In this document: positions 55,240 to 63,630 of the stretch, in pieces
Position numbering within the stretch: the stretch's first letter is position 1
How the letters are laid out: every line of letters starts with the position of its first letter
Origin: an uncultured Bacteroidaceae bacterium
GTDB lineage: Bacteria > Bacteroidota > Bacteroidia > Bacteroidales > Bacteroidaceae
Length of the DNA stretch: 64,000 bases
Reading direction: 5' to 3'
Assembly (NCBI GenBank): GCA_934426255.1
Contig: CAKRYD010000005.1
Location: forward strand, 1 to 64,000
Notes under the pieces: generated by a model
Told to the model about the DNA's origin: nothing
What the model saw: the letters and a program-made list of their open reading frames with translations, nothing else
Database searches by the model: none
Position numbers and translations under genes: made by a program

Positions 55240-56490
55240 ATGATTGTAAAGAAAGAAAGCATATCAAAGCCGACTTCGATAGTTGCTATCGGAGTCGGCA
55301 ATCGTATGCGTACCTATATGCACTACGTGCTGGAGCATCCTGAAGAGGTTGAATTGAAAGCTGTAGTGGAACCTGATCCTATTAGGCGCAATGCTATGGG
55401 TGATTTGTTCCATATTCCGCAAGAAAATCGTTTCAATAATTATGATGACTTTTTCAAGAATCCAGTTCCTGCTGATGCTATTATTATTTGCACACCTGAA
55501 TGTGAGCACTATCGTCCCAGTATGATGGCTCTTGCGCTCGGCTATCATTTATTGCTTGAGAAACCCATTGCGCAAACCTATAAACAGTGTGTCGATATAG
55601 CTGAAGCGGCAAAAAAGGCTGGCCGTATAGTCAGCATTTGCCACGTATTGCGTTATCATCCATGCTTCTTAAAAATTAAAGAACTGATTGATTCCGGTGA
55701 TTTAGGTAAGATTATATCAATCAACCATACAGAGGGTGTCGGATTGGATCGTGATACACACAGTTATGTGCGTGGCATCATGAATAGAGAAAAGGAAAAC
55801 AATCCGATGATATTGGCCAAGTGCTGCCACGACGTAGATTTCTTATTATGGATTTTGGGTCAAAAATGCCATCGTCTGACATCATTTGGTTCACTTCGTT
55901 GGTTCCGTCCTGAAAATGCGCCAGACAATTCAGCAGACCGTTGTATTTATTGTTCAGTTGAAGGCAAGTGCCCTTACTCAGCTGTTGATCTTTATTGGCG
56001 TCGTCGTGAATGGATTAAAAACTTTGACGTACCTAAGGGAAGTACCATCGAAGATGTTATTCGTAAAGAATTACGTGAGGGCATTTATGGACGTTGTGTT
56101 TTTCATTGCGACAATGATGTGGTAGACAATCAGATTGTTGCAATGCAAATGGCCGACAAAGCTCTTGTAACGTTATCTATGGATGTATTTACGCAGCGAG
56201 ATTACCGTACGACGAATATAAAGATGACAGAAGGAGAAATTTTCTGTGATGAAAGGAAAGTTTTTGTAACTCATTTCAAAGACCATCATCAGGAAGTTTT
56301 CGATTTTTCAGATACGGTTAGTCAGCATTTTCATGCCGGCGCTGACCTGAAGATTGTAGAAGATTTTATTCATGCAGTACAGGGTCGTTTAAAAGAACTG
56401 CCAACATTGATAGACGACTCTTTGGAGAGTCACCGCGTTTGTTTCGAAGCCGAAAGAAGCCGTTTAACCGGCCAGACCGTAACTTTCTGA
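55240..56490 (+). CDS. Gfo/Idh/MocA oxidoreductase, cytoplasmic
   Basis: A 416-residue NAD(P)-dependent oxidoreductase with no signal peptide. The Rossmann motif VAIGVGNRMRTYMHY lies near residue 15, the acidic AVVEPDPIRR near 45 and the catalytic-type LLEKPIAQT near 108. A Cys-rich insertion (DRCIYCSVEGKCPYS, about 233-247) may bind a metal or iron-sulfur cluster, which is unusual for the family. It starts immediately after the HEAT/DUF1080 gene and is followed by a terminator, so it closes the cluster. It could finish the oxidation-reduction cycle inside the cell. Confidence 0.88.
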   Translation: MIVKKESISKPTSIVAIGVGNRMRTYMHYVLEHPEEVELKAVVEPDPIRRNAMGDLFHIPQENRFNNYDDFFKNPVPADAIIICTPECEHYRPSMMALALGYHLLLEKPIAQTYKQCVDIAEAAKKAGRIVSICHVLRYHPCFLKIKELIDSGDLGKIISINHTEGVGLDRDTHSYVRGIMNREKENNPMILAKCCHDVDFLLWILGQKCHRLTSFGSLRWFRPENAPDNSADRCIYCSVEGKCPYSAVDLYWRRREWIKNFDVPKGSTIEDVIRKELREGIYGRCVFHCDNDVVDNQIVAMQMADKALVTLSMDVFTQRDYRTTNIKMTEGEIFCDERKVFVTHFKDHHQEVFDFSDTVSQHFHAGADLKIVEDFIHAVQGRLKELPTLIDDSLESHRVCFEAERSRLTGQTVTF

Positions 56491-56506
56491 AGATAAATTA
56501 AAAGCC

Positions 56507-56554
56507 AAGTAACGGCTATGCATTCTCTTTTGATTGCATAGCCGTTACTTTTTT
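56507..56554 (+). terminator. Strong terminator of DUF1080 cluster
   Basis: AAGTAACGGCTATGCA and TGCATAGCCGTTACTT are a perfect 16-bp stem with a 12-base loop, followed by TTTT. It lies 16 bases past the last stop codon of the cluster and also sits at the end of the small minus-strand gene. Confidence 0.9.
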
Positions 56555-56580
56555 GCTCTAAAAATTACTTGTCGTAGTAA

Positions 56581-56760
56581 TCAGAATGCATCGAAGCAGC
56601 ATTCATCAAAATGTGATGCGTCTGCTTCTTCTAAATCTTCAATTGCCTCTTCGGGGCTAAGCCCTTGTGCGTTCGTTCCGTTTTTAGTGTCAATCGCGAT
56701 GAAGCAACCATCGTCTGTTGCTTCGATGTTAATGTCATCTTCGTCAATAAAATCAAACAT
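56581..56760 (-). CDS. Small acidic protein (59 aa)
   Basis: An ATG at 56760 opens a 59-codon frame ending in TGA at 56581-56583. The product begins MFDFIDEDDINIEATDDG and continues CFIAIDTKNG, then a helix-like SPEEAIEDLEEADA, and ends HFDECCFDAF. It is strongly acidic. The beta-strand plus GLSPEEAIEDL helix vaguely recalls HicB-like antitoxins, but it is too short for certainty and no toxin gene is adjacent. It lies between the DUF1080 terminator and the end of the sialidase gene on the same strand as the latter, about 84 bases after its stop. Confidence 0.55.
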   Translation of the reverse strand: MFDFIDEDDINIEATDDGCFIAIDTKNGTNAQGLSPEEAIEDLEEADASHFDECCFDAF

Positions 56761-56843
56761 ATTCAGCTACTTTTTTCGTATGCAAAGTTCGATTCTTTCT
56801 GTTACAAAGTTGTTGCAGCAGAATGACGTTCTTGTTATTTCAT

Positions 56844-58136
56844 TTATTTGCGTAGGCTGTAGCGGCCGCCTGTAATTTGTTCTATAGTCAATTGCTTATA
56901 AACAATCGTGTAATCAGCTTGGTGAGTAGATTCTTCAAATAAGAATCCAATAGTATTGTTTTTTTGCAGAATCAGTTCAGAATAAGCACTACCCTTGTTC
57001 GAGCATTGGAAACGTCCTTCCCAATTGGCTGCAATGGCTTCCGGTGTAGCATAGTCACTCTCGTTAATCAGTGGTTTGTAGTAGATTCCTACATTTGTTC
57101 GGCCTTTCCCAAACGGAACAGACTGCAATAGCAGGTGAACTTTCTTGCCATCTGAACATCGCTTTACGGGAATAATCAGAATACCGCCATTACAGCTGTT
57201 CCCTTCCGCATTGATACCATTCTCTTTGGCCGACGAGAAAGCGGATTTGCACCATGAGCCTTTTTGTTTGTCTCCTTTGGTATATTTGAAGATGTTGAAA
57301 ATGCGCCCGTTTCCTGCTCTACTGCTTAGCAGGACGTCTCCGTTTGGCAATTCTGCACATTTCGGTTCATCACCTTTCGGAGCAGGAAAATCTTCGGCAG
57401 TTCCAAGAATGTTCCAAGTCTTTCCGAAATCGTCCGAATATATAACGCGGTTGCCGTTTGGCCGTGCACATAGGGCAGCATAAATGCGTTTTGCGGTTCC
57501 TGTTTTTATCTGACTGCTTTGAAGCATTTTCCCACTTCCAACGAAAAGAGATTCGACAGTTCCTTTCGAACATGAATCAAAGAGAGAGTAAATGTTCTCT
57601 GTGATTTCTTCCGGTTGGGACCATGTCGTGCCTCCATCGTAACTGTACATGCGAGCCACGCGGTTGGGATTCTTTCGTGTCGTGGTCGGAGCTGTGTAGA
57701 CCGTGTTCCCTCTGACGCAAAGCAATAATACAGTATTGCTATTGTTGTCGGCAATTAAGGTCGCATCGCCAAAGCCGCAGTCGTTGCTGCCTTTTATGCC
57801 ACTGCCTTTGGCTATGACTTGCTCTTTCTCCCATGTCTTTCCATTGTCGTCTGATAAACGTGCGTGGAGGTCAATTCGTCCAAAACCAATGTCAAATCCG
57901 CAATAACGGTAGTCGGCAACAGCGATAATTCTCCCGCGTTTTGTCTGCGTAATTGCGGGAATGCGGTAAGGAATTTTTTGTGGTAAGCTTATAAACAATT
58001 CAGCCGTTGTTGCCGGGCTATTCGAGCTGTGTTCAGGAGCGTGACATGAACATAGCATAATTGCCGACAATAAGAGGCCTTTGTAGCCATGTGCACAAAT
58101 GCACTGCCAAGCAGCTGTGATCCTATTTGTAGTCAT
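56844..58136 (-). CDS. Sialidase (GH33), probable lipoprotein
   Basis: A 430-residue exo-alpha-sialidase that releases terminal sialic acid from host glycans. Key features are the RIP motif in PYRIPAI, three Asp boxes (SDDNGKTW, SYDGGTTW, SDDFGKTW), and the Tyr nucleophile motif in GSAYSELIL. The start at 58136 (MTTNRITAAW) gives a signal ending in LCSC, consistent with a lipoprotein. This start overlaps the nadB stop codon by 14 bases, so the two are probably cotranscribed and perhaps coupled; the longer frame to 58232 would sit deeper inside nadB. A sialidase behind nadB is an unusual pairing. Confidence 0.9.
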   Translation of the reverse strand: MTTNRITAAWQCICAHGYKGLLLSAIMLCSCHAPEHSSNSPATTAELFISLPQKIPYRIPAITQTKRGRIIAVADYRYCGFDIGFGRIDLHARLSDDNGKTWEKEQVIAKGSGIKGSNDCGFGDATLIADNNSNTVLLLCVRGNTVYTAPTTTRKNPNRVARMYSYDGGTTWSQPEEITENIYSLFDSCSKGTVESLFVGSGKMLQSSQIKTGTAKRIYAALCARPNGNRVIYSDDFGKTWNILGTAEDFPAPKGDEPKCAELPNGDVLLSSRAGNGRIFNIFKYTKGDKQKGSWCKSAFSSAKENGINAEGNSCNGGILIIPVKRCSDGKKVHLLLQSVPFGKGRTNVGIYYKPLINESDYATPEAIAANWEGRFQCSNKGSAYSELILQKNNTIGFLFEESTHQADYTIVYKQLTIEQITGGRYSLRK

Positions 58137-59712
58137 AGGCATGTCGCGGATAGTCCGTTGTGTAGTGCAGTCCGCGGCTTTCCTTTCTTTCAATGGCTTG
58201 CCTTGTAACAAGATAGCCCACATTGATGGCATTGCGCAGTTCGCAAATGTCGCGTGTGGCCTTTACACGTTTGAATAACTCCTCAGTTTCTTCATAGAGT
58301 AAATCCAATCGTGTCCATGCGCGATGCAGACGTAAGTTACTGCGGACAATCCCTACATAATTGGACATGGTTTGTCCCACTTCCCTCATATCTTGTTTTA
58401 TCAGCACTTTTTCTTCATTGCTCATCGTTCCTTCGTCGTTCCACTCGGGTACGTCATCGTTAAACGAATACTGGTCAACCACTTCTTGCGTGTGGCGAGC
58501 GGCAGCATCGGCATATACTACAGCCTCAATCAGCGAGTTGCTGGCCAGACGGTTCCCCCCGTGCAATCCTGTACACGAACATTCGCCAACGGCATAGAGA
58601 CGATGGATGGAGCTTTCTGCATTCAAATCTACGGCGATGCCACCACATAGATAGTGGGCGCAAGGGCAAACGGGTATATATTCTTTTGTAATGTCAATGC
58701 CTATGCTCAGGCATTTATGGTATATGTTCGGGAAGTGGTGCTTGGTTTCTTCGGCATTTTTGTGAGTTACGTCCAAACATACATGATCCAGGCCGTGAAT
58801 CTTCATTTCTTTGTCAATGGCCCGTGCCACTATATCGCGGGGTGCAAGGCTGAGCCTTTTGTCATACTTCTGCATGAACTCTTCACCGTTGGGCAATCGC
58901 AAAATGCCGCCGTATCCGCGCATGGCTTCTGTTATAAGAAATGCTGGATGTGTCTCTCCCGGATGATAGAGTGCAGTGGGATGAAACTGAACAAATTCCA
59001 TGTCCGTTACTGTCGCTTTGGCGCGATAAGCCATGGCAATGCCATCACCTGTGGCAATATCGGGATTGGTGGTCGAAGCGTAAATCGCTCCAATTCCTCC
59101 CGTGGCAAGGAGGGTTATTTTTGACAGAAAAGTATCTACTTTCCCAGTATCAGGATCTAAGATGTAGGCTCCGTAACATTCAATGTCGGGTGTGCGTCGC
59201 GTAACCTTGACTCCTAAATGGTGTTGGGTGATGATTTCCACAGCGAAGTGGTTTTCCAAAACTGTGATGTTCGGGTTCCTCCGAACTGCAGCAATCAGCC
59301 CGCGTTGTATCTCAAATCCGGAATCATCGGCATGGTGTAGGATGCGGAATTCACTATGGCCTCCTTCACGGTGTAAATCGAATGTCCCGTCTTCCTTTTT
59401 ATCAAAGTTTACGCCCCATCTTACCAGACGTTCAATTCCGGCCGGAGCATTTTCAACCACTTGCTTTACGGCTGCAGGATCGCTGATGTAATCTCCGGCA
59501 ACCATGGTGTCATGAATATGTTTCTCAAAATTGTCTTTCTCCAAATTGGTCACCGAAGCCACGCCGCCTTGAGCTTTTGCTGTATTGGCTTCGTCAATAG
59601 AGGTCTTGCATACCAAGGCAACTTTTCCTTTCCCTGATTCTGCCATTTGCAAGGCATATGACATTCCGGCAACTCCGGAACCGATAACTAAAAAGTCGAA
59701 TTTACGAATCAT
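58123..59712 (-). CDS. nadB: L-aspartate oxidase NadB
   Basis: A 529-residue FAD enzyme that oxidises L-aspartate to iminoaspartate, the substrate for NadA (encoded about 40 kb to the left). The FAD motif FLVIGSGVAGMSYALQMAE is at the N-terminus, then TAKAQGGVASV, HREGGHSEFRILHHAD, and EFVQFHPTALYHPGET in the active site. The C-terminal GGNRLASNSLIEAVVYA is also typical of the succinate dehydrogenase/aspartate oxidase family. The sialidase gene overlaps its 3' end. Identification is firm. Confidence 0.96.
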   Translation of the reverse strand: MIRKFDFLVIGSGVAGMSYALQMAESGKGKVALVCKTSIDEANTAKAQGGVASVTNLEKDNFEKHIHDTMVAGDYISDPAAVKQVVENAPAGIERLVRWGVNFDKKEDGTFDLHREGGHSEFRILHHADDSGFEIQRGLIAAVRRNPNITVLENHFAVEIITQHHLGVKVTRRTPDIECYGAYILDPDTGKVDTFLSKITLLATGGIGAIYASTTNPDIATGDGIAMAYRAKATVTDMEFVQFHPTALYHPGETHPAFLITEAMRGYGGILRLPNGEEFMQKYDKRLSLAPRDIVARAIDKEMKIHGLDHVCLDVTHKNAEETKHHFPNIYHKCLSIGIDITKEYIPVCPCAHYLCGGIAVDLNAESSIHRLYAVGECSCTGLHGGNRLASNSLIEAVVYADAAARHTQEVVDQYSFNDDVPEWNDEGTMSNEEKVLIKQDMREVGQTMSNYVGIVRSNLRLHRAWTRLDLLYEETEELFKRVKATRDICELRNAINVGYLVTRQAIERKESRGLHYTTDYPRHAYDYK

Positions 59713-59732
59713 TTTTTCAAGTTTTGTACCTA

Positions 59733-59740
59733 CAAAAATA
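59733..59740 (-). promoter_or_regulatory. -7 box of nadB-sialidase unit
   Basis: The minus strand reads TATTTTTG (TAnnTTTG), 20 bases upstream of the nadB start. A TTG lies 18 bases beyond. Confidence 0.55.
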
Positions 59741-59783
59741 CAAAAAGGTGCAGTTACGCAACGTGGGAAGATTTAGAAATTTG

Positions 59784-59791
59784 TAATTTTG
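59784..59791 (+). promoter_or_regulatory. -7 box of PBP4-type carboxypeptidase gene
   Basis: TAATTTTG matches TAnnTTTG 59 bases upstream of the ATG at 59851. With the nadB box it forms a divergent promoter pair 43 bases apart. Confidence 0.55.
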
Positions 59792-59850
59792 CATCAATTA
59801 GATAGGCAAAGTGCGTTATTTGGCACGTGCCGTATTAAATCATTTGATAA

Positions 59851-61143
59851 ATGAGAAAAACTGTGGAGGGCTTTGCATTGGCAATGCCTGTCTTTTTTTG
59901 TATAGTGTCCGCCTGCTTCTTTCAGGTGCATGCATCGGTCGCCATTCCATCAATTTTACCGGCAAATGTATGCGATACGGCTGAATTTCGGGATGTCCCG
60001 GCTGATTCGGCCTGCATGGATTCGACAGATGTTATGCCCTGGCCTCAAACAATGCAGGCCTCGCTTGATGAATTGGTCAGCGATGATATGTTCCAACGTT
60101 CACAATTGGGACTCTATGTCTATGATTTGACGGCCGATTCTGCCATTTACGGTTTGGGCCAGCGTCAATTGATGCGTCCCGCATCGGTTCAGAAACTGCT
60201 TACCACGGTTACAGCCTTGACCAATTTGGGCGGCTCCTTTCAGTTTGTCACCCGTTTTTATATGAACGGTACAGTCAGTGACAGCATCCTTAGTGGTGAT
60301 TTATATTTGAAAGGCGGTTTCGACCCGCGATTTGGCAATGACGATATGAACGCATTCATAGAAGTGTTGGTTGAACGCGGAGTCAAGCAGATAGACGGCC
60401 GTATTTTTTCAGATATGTCGCTTAAAGATACCTTGAAATGGGGCGAAGGTTGGTGCTGGGACGACGATGAGAGGACATTACGGCCCTTGCTCTATAACGG
60501 AAAAGATGTTTTTATGGCTAAGTTCTATGAAAAATTGGACGAAAATGGCATTGCCCATCCAATGGATTATACCGAAAAACAAGTGCCACAGGATAGCGTT
60601 GCTTTGCTGGCCGAACGCAGTCATACCGTCGACCAGATATTGATGCAATTGCTCAAGAATAGCGATAATCTTTATGCTGAAGCCTTATTTTATCAATTGG
60701 GCGCGATGGAGAAAGCCCATTATCCTTCGGCTCGTGTCTCTGCCGATAAAGTCAATGGCTTGATACGTTCGTTAGGGCTTGATCCCGACGACTACAACGT
60801 GGCAGACGGTTCGGGGCTGTCATTATATAATTATACGACTCCTGAACTTGTTGTTCAGTTGCTGCGTTATGCCTGGAAGCGCAACAATATTTATCTCCAT
60901 CTTTTTCCTGCATTGCCGATTGCAGGTGTCGACGGGACTTTGGAGCGTCGGATGTGCTCGGGCAATGCATACTCGAACGTGCATGCCAAGACCGGAACAT
61001 TGCGCGGCGTGAGCACATTGGCCGGTTATGCCACAGCTTCCAACGAGCATGTGATATGCTTTTGTATCATGAATCAAGGGATACGATCGAATAGTGCCGC
61101 TCATCGTTTTCAGGACAAGGTTTGCCAAATCATTACGCGTTAG
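59851..61143 (+). CDS. dacB: D-alanyl-D-alanine carboxypeptidase/endopeptidase (S13, PBP4)
   Basis: A 430-residue periplasmic penicillin-binding protein of peptidase family S13, which trims or opens peptidoglycan cross-links. The N-terminus is a signal peptide ending FFQVHA. The SxxK motif is S112-K115 in MRPASVQKLLTT, the SxN motif is in LLKNSDNLYAEAL (about 270) and the KTG motif is in VHAKTGTLRGVST (about 378). All three catalytic motifs are intact. It is monocistronic, convergent with the GH92 gene and separated from it by a terminator. The symbol is given by family. Confidence 0.92.
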   Translation: MRKTVEGFALAMPVFFCIVSACFFQVHASVAIPSILPANVCDTAEFRDVPADSACMDSTDVMPWPQTMQASLDELVSDDMFQRSQLGLYVYDLTADSAIYGLGQRQLMRPASVQKLLTTVTALTNLGGSFQFVTRFYMNGTVSDSILSGDLYLKGGFDPRFGNDDMNAFIEVLVERGVKQIDGRIFSDMSLKDTLKWGEGWCWDDDERTLRPLLYNGKDVFMAKFYEKLDENGIAHPMDYTEKQVPQDSVALLAERSHTVDQILMQLLKNSDNLYAEALFYQLGAMEKAHYPSARVSADKVNGLIRSLGLDPDDYNVADGSGLSLYNYTTPELVVQLLRYAWKRNNIYLHLFPALPIAGVDGTLERRMCSGNAYSNVHAKTGTLRGVSTLAGYATASNEHVICFCIMNQGIRSNSAAHRFQDKVCQIITR

Positions 61144-61174
61144 TCCGGCGCATCATAGAATTGTAGAAAGACAA

Positions 61175-61214
61175 AAATTGCTCCCTTCCAGAACAAAAAC
61201 GAAGGGAGCAATTT
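61175..61214. terminator. Terminator between convergent dacB and GH92 genes
   Basis: AAATTGCTCCCTTC and GAAGGGAGCAATTT form a perfect 14-bp stem with a 12-base loop. On the minus strand it is followed by TTTTGTCTTTC, so it serves the GH92 gene best, but it can act both ways. Confidence 0.85.
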
Positions 61215-61244
61215 CTGTCAGTGACGCAGAAAATATGAAGGGAA

Positions 61245-63533
61245 TCAATGGTCGTTTGAAAAAGAATATGGAGCAGCGGCGCTACCGGTGCCGCGCTGAA
61301 GGTTGGGAGCGTTGCTCATATTGAAGTCTATCTTGCTTCCTTGCATCAGTTCCTTGCGTGTCAGGTAGTTTTTGTCATGAATGGCTCCATTTACTTGCAG
61401 ACAGTTTACGTAACGGCATTCTGAGCTTTGCCCTTCGGCTGTGATTCTGGTTGTCTTCCCGTTTGGCAGGTGCAGGTCGATATGGTCAAAAAAAGGTGCG
61501 CCGAGTGCAAACTCATTGCTTCCAGGGCATACGGGATAGAAGCCCATGGAGGAGAATACATACCAGGCCGATGTTTGTCCGTTGTCTTCGTCGCCGCAGT
61601 AACCATCGGGTGTGGCGCGATAGAGCCGATTCATGATTTCGCGTACCCAGTATTGTGTCTTGTAAGGTTGGCCTGACCAATCGTAAAGGTAAATGACGTG
61701 TTGAACGGGCTGGTTGCCGTGTGCGTATTGCCCGAAGTTCATTATTTGCATTTCGCGGATTTCATGTATGACGCGCCCATAGTAGCTTTCGTCGTATAAA
61801 GGGGGCTGTACAAAGATGGAGTCAAGCATGCGGTTAAACATTTTTTCTCCGCCCATTAGGCTGATCAATCCGGCAGGATCATGGAAAACAGACCAGCTGT
61901 AGTGCCATCCGTTACCTTCGGTAAAGACATCGCCCCATTTTAATGGGTTGTATGGTGATTGGAAAGTGCCGTCTTTTTTGCGGCCGCGCATCAGAAGTGT
62001 TTCTTTATCGAACAGATTGCGGTAGTTCATGGCATGTTTCTTGAAAGAAGCCAACTCTTTTTCAGTTTTGCCTAAAGCTTTACCCAGTTGATAAATGCAC
62101 CAATCGTCGTAGGCGTATTCAAGTGTGCGTGCGGCACTTTCCCTAATCCCGACATCGCACGGTACATAACCCAGTAAATTATAATGGTCAAAACCAAGGC
62201 GCCCTGTTGATTTTACATGTGGATGTACGGCATTGGCTCCATGTACAACTGCTTTCCAAAGTGCTTCCGCATCATACCCGCGCAATCCGGCGAGATAGGC
62301 ATCGGCTACTACTGATGCGGAATTGTTTCCAACCATACAGTTACGGTGGCCTGGGCTGACCCATTCGGGTAGAAAATTACTCTCTTTATACATATTGACA
62401 AAACCTTCTTGTATTTTCTTTCCAGTCTCGGGATAGACCAGGTTGACAAGCGGGAACAAAGCGCGGAATACATCCCATACCCCGAAATCGGTAAACATGT
62501 ATCCTTGTTCTACAGTTCCTTTAAAGGGACTATAGTGTATAGGCTTGTTTTGTGCGTCCAGTTCATAAAAACTGCGAGGAAATATCAAGGTGCGATACAA
62601 GCAGGAGTAGAACGTTCTCACATTGTCAATATTTTTGCGGTCCACTTCAATGCGGCCAAGTTGTTTGTTCCATTCGTCGGCGCAGGCGGTTTTTATATCA
62701 TCGAAAGTCTTATTGCCCACTTCACGTGCCAGGTTTATTTCAGCTTGCTCCCAACTGATGAATGATGAAGCAGTTTTTACGGTTATCTTACCGCCTTTGG
62801 ATCCGAAACCTACGATGCCTCCGGCATGTTCGCTGCGGATTTCGTTCGATTCGCCGGTCAACTTGTCTTTATCGGCAGTGGCCTTGTAGGTGAAATCATG
62901 GTCGAACAAGAGCACGAAGTAGAGCTTGAAATTATCGGGAACGCCGCCGCTGTTGCGGGTGGTATAGCCTATGATTTTTCTTTCTTCAGGCAAGATCTTC
63001 ACGTATGAATTGTGGTCAAATGCATCTACCGTTAGGTATGCTTCTTTCCCTTTGGGATAGGTGATGCGGAAGACAGCAGCCCTCATGGTAGGCGTAATTT
63101 CCGCAGAAATGTCGTAGTCGGCTAAATAAACCTTGTAATAATATGGAGTTGCCACTTCTCCGAAATGGCTGAACCAGCTGGCTCGTTTTTCCTGATCAAA
63201 GGCAGGGTTTCCGGACGTAGGCATAATTGAAAACGTGCCATAGTCGTTAATCCACGGGCTCGGCTGGTGCGTTTGTTTGAATCCGCGTATCTTATGCCCG
63301 GTGTAGGAGTAAATCCACCCATCGCCGTTTTTACCTGTTTGTGGTGTCCAGCCGTTCATGCCCCATGGCATGGTGACGGCAGGATAAAGGTTGCCGGTAG
63401 AAAGCTCAAAGCTGGAGAGAGACCCTACGAGCGGGTTAACAAAATCTACGGGACCGCCTGTTGCATGGGCAAGAATTTTTGGGAGGCTGCTGATGAAGAA
63501 GAACAGCAAAGCCAGTGTTGTTTGCTTCAACAT
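61245..63533 (-). CDS. GH92 exo-alpha-mannosidase
   Basis: A 762-residue exported glycoside hydrolase of family 92, calcium-dependent exo-mannosidases that trim alpha-mannose from N-glycans and mannans. A signal peptide (MLKQTTLALLFFFISSLPKILA) precedes an N-terminal beta domain, DFVNPLVGS to about residue 260. An (alpha/alpha)6 catalytic barrel follows, with FTDFGVWDVFRALFPL, GNNSASVVADAYLAG and the family hallmark GDEDNGQTSAWYVFSSMGFYPV near residue 645. The catalytic acidic residues in these blocks appear intact. There is no lipobox, so it is probably periplasmic. Together with the sialidase it indicates host N-glycan use. Confidence 0.93.
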   Translation of the reverse strand: MLKQTTLALLFFFISSLPKILAHATGGPVDFVNPLVGSLSSFELSTGNLYPAVTMPWGMNGWTPQTGKNGDGWIYSYTGHKIRGFKQTHQPSPWINDYGTFSIMPTSGNPAFDQEKRASWFSHFGEVATPYYYKVYLADYDISAEITPTMRAAVFRITYPKGKEAYLTVDAFDHNSYVKILPEERKIIGYTTRNSGGVPDNFKLYFVLLFDHDFTYKATADKDKLTGESNEIRSEHAGGIVGFGSKGGKITVKTASSFISWEQAEINLAREVGNKTFDDIKTACADEWNKQLGRIEVDRKNIDNVRTFYSCLYRTLIFPRSFYELDAQNKPIHYSPFKGTVEQGYMFTDFGVWDVFRALFPLVNLVYPETGKKIQEGFVNMYKESNFLPEWVSPGHRNCMVGNNSASVVADAYLAGLRGYDAEALWKAVVHGANAVHPHVKSTGRLGFDHYNLLGYVPCDVGIRESAARTLEYAYDDWCIYQLGKALGKTEKELASFKKHAMNYRNLFDKETLLMRGRKKDGTFQSPYNPLKWGDVFTEGNGWHYSWSVFHDPAGLISLMGGEKMFNRMLDSIFVQPPLYDESYYGRVIHEIREMQIMNFGQYAHGNQPVQHVIYLYDWSGQPYKTQYWVREIMNRLYRATPDGYCGDEDNGQTSAWYVFSSMGFYPVCPGSNEFALGAPFFDHIDLHLPNGKTTRITAEGQSSECRYVNCLQVNGAIHDKNYLTRKELMQGSKIDFNMSNAPNLQRGTGSAAAPYSFSNDH

Positions 63534-63570
63534 GTCTTTTTAAATGAAATCTTTAATGATAATTGACAGC

Positions 63571-63578
63571 CAAAGTTA
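63571..63578 (-). promoter_or_regulatory. -7 box of GH92 gene
   Basis: The minus strand reads TAACTTTG (TAnnTTTG), 37 bases before the start codon at 63533. It is back to back with the plus-strand box at 63590-63597. Confidence 0.55.
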
Positions 63579-63589
63579 GTGAAAAAACA

Positions 63590-63597
63590 TAACTTTG
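63590..63597 (+). promoter_or_regulatory. -7 box of guanine deaminase gene
   Basis: TAACTTTG (TAnnTTTG) lies 33 bases upstream of the ATG at 63631. Only 11 bases separate it from the divergent GH92 box, so the two promoters may compete. Confidence 0.55.
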
Positions 63598-63630
63598 CCA
63601 GTAACATGACTAATAAAGAACGGTAGCAAT

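Noticed and set aside
56581..56760. Firm assignment of the 59-aa protein as a HicB antitoxin
   Set aside because: Only a loose strand-helix resemblance is seen, the protein is short, and no HicA-type toxin gene is adjacent.
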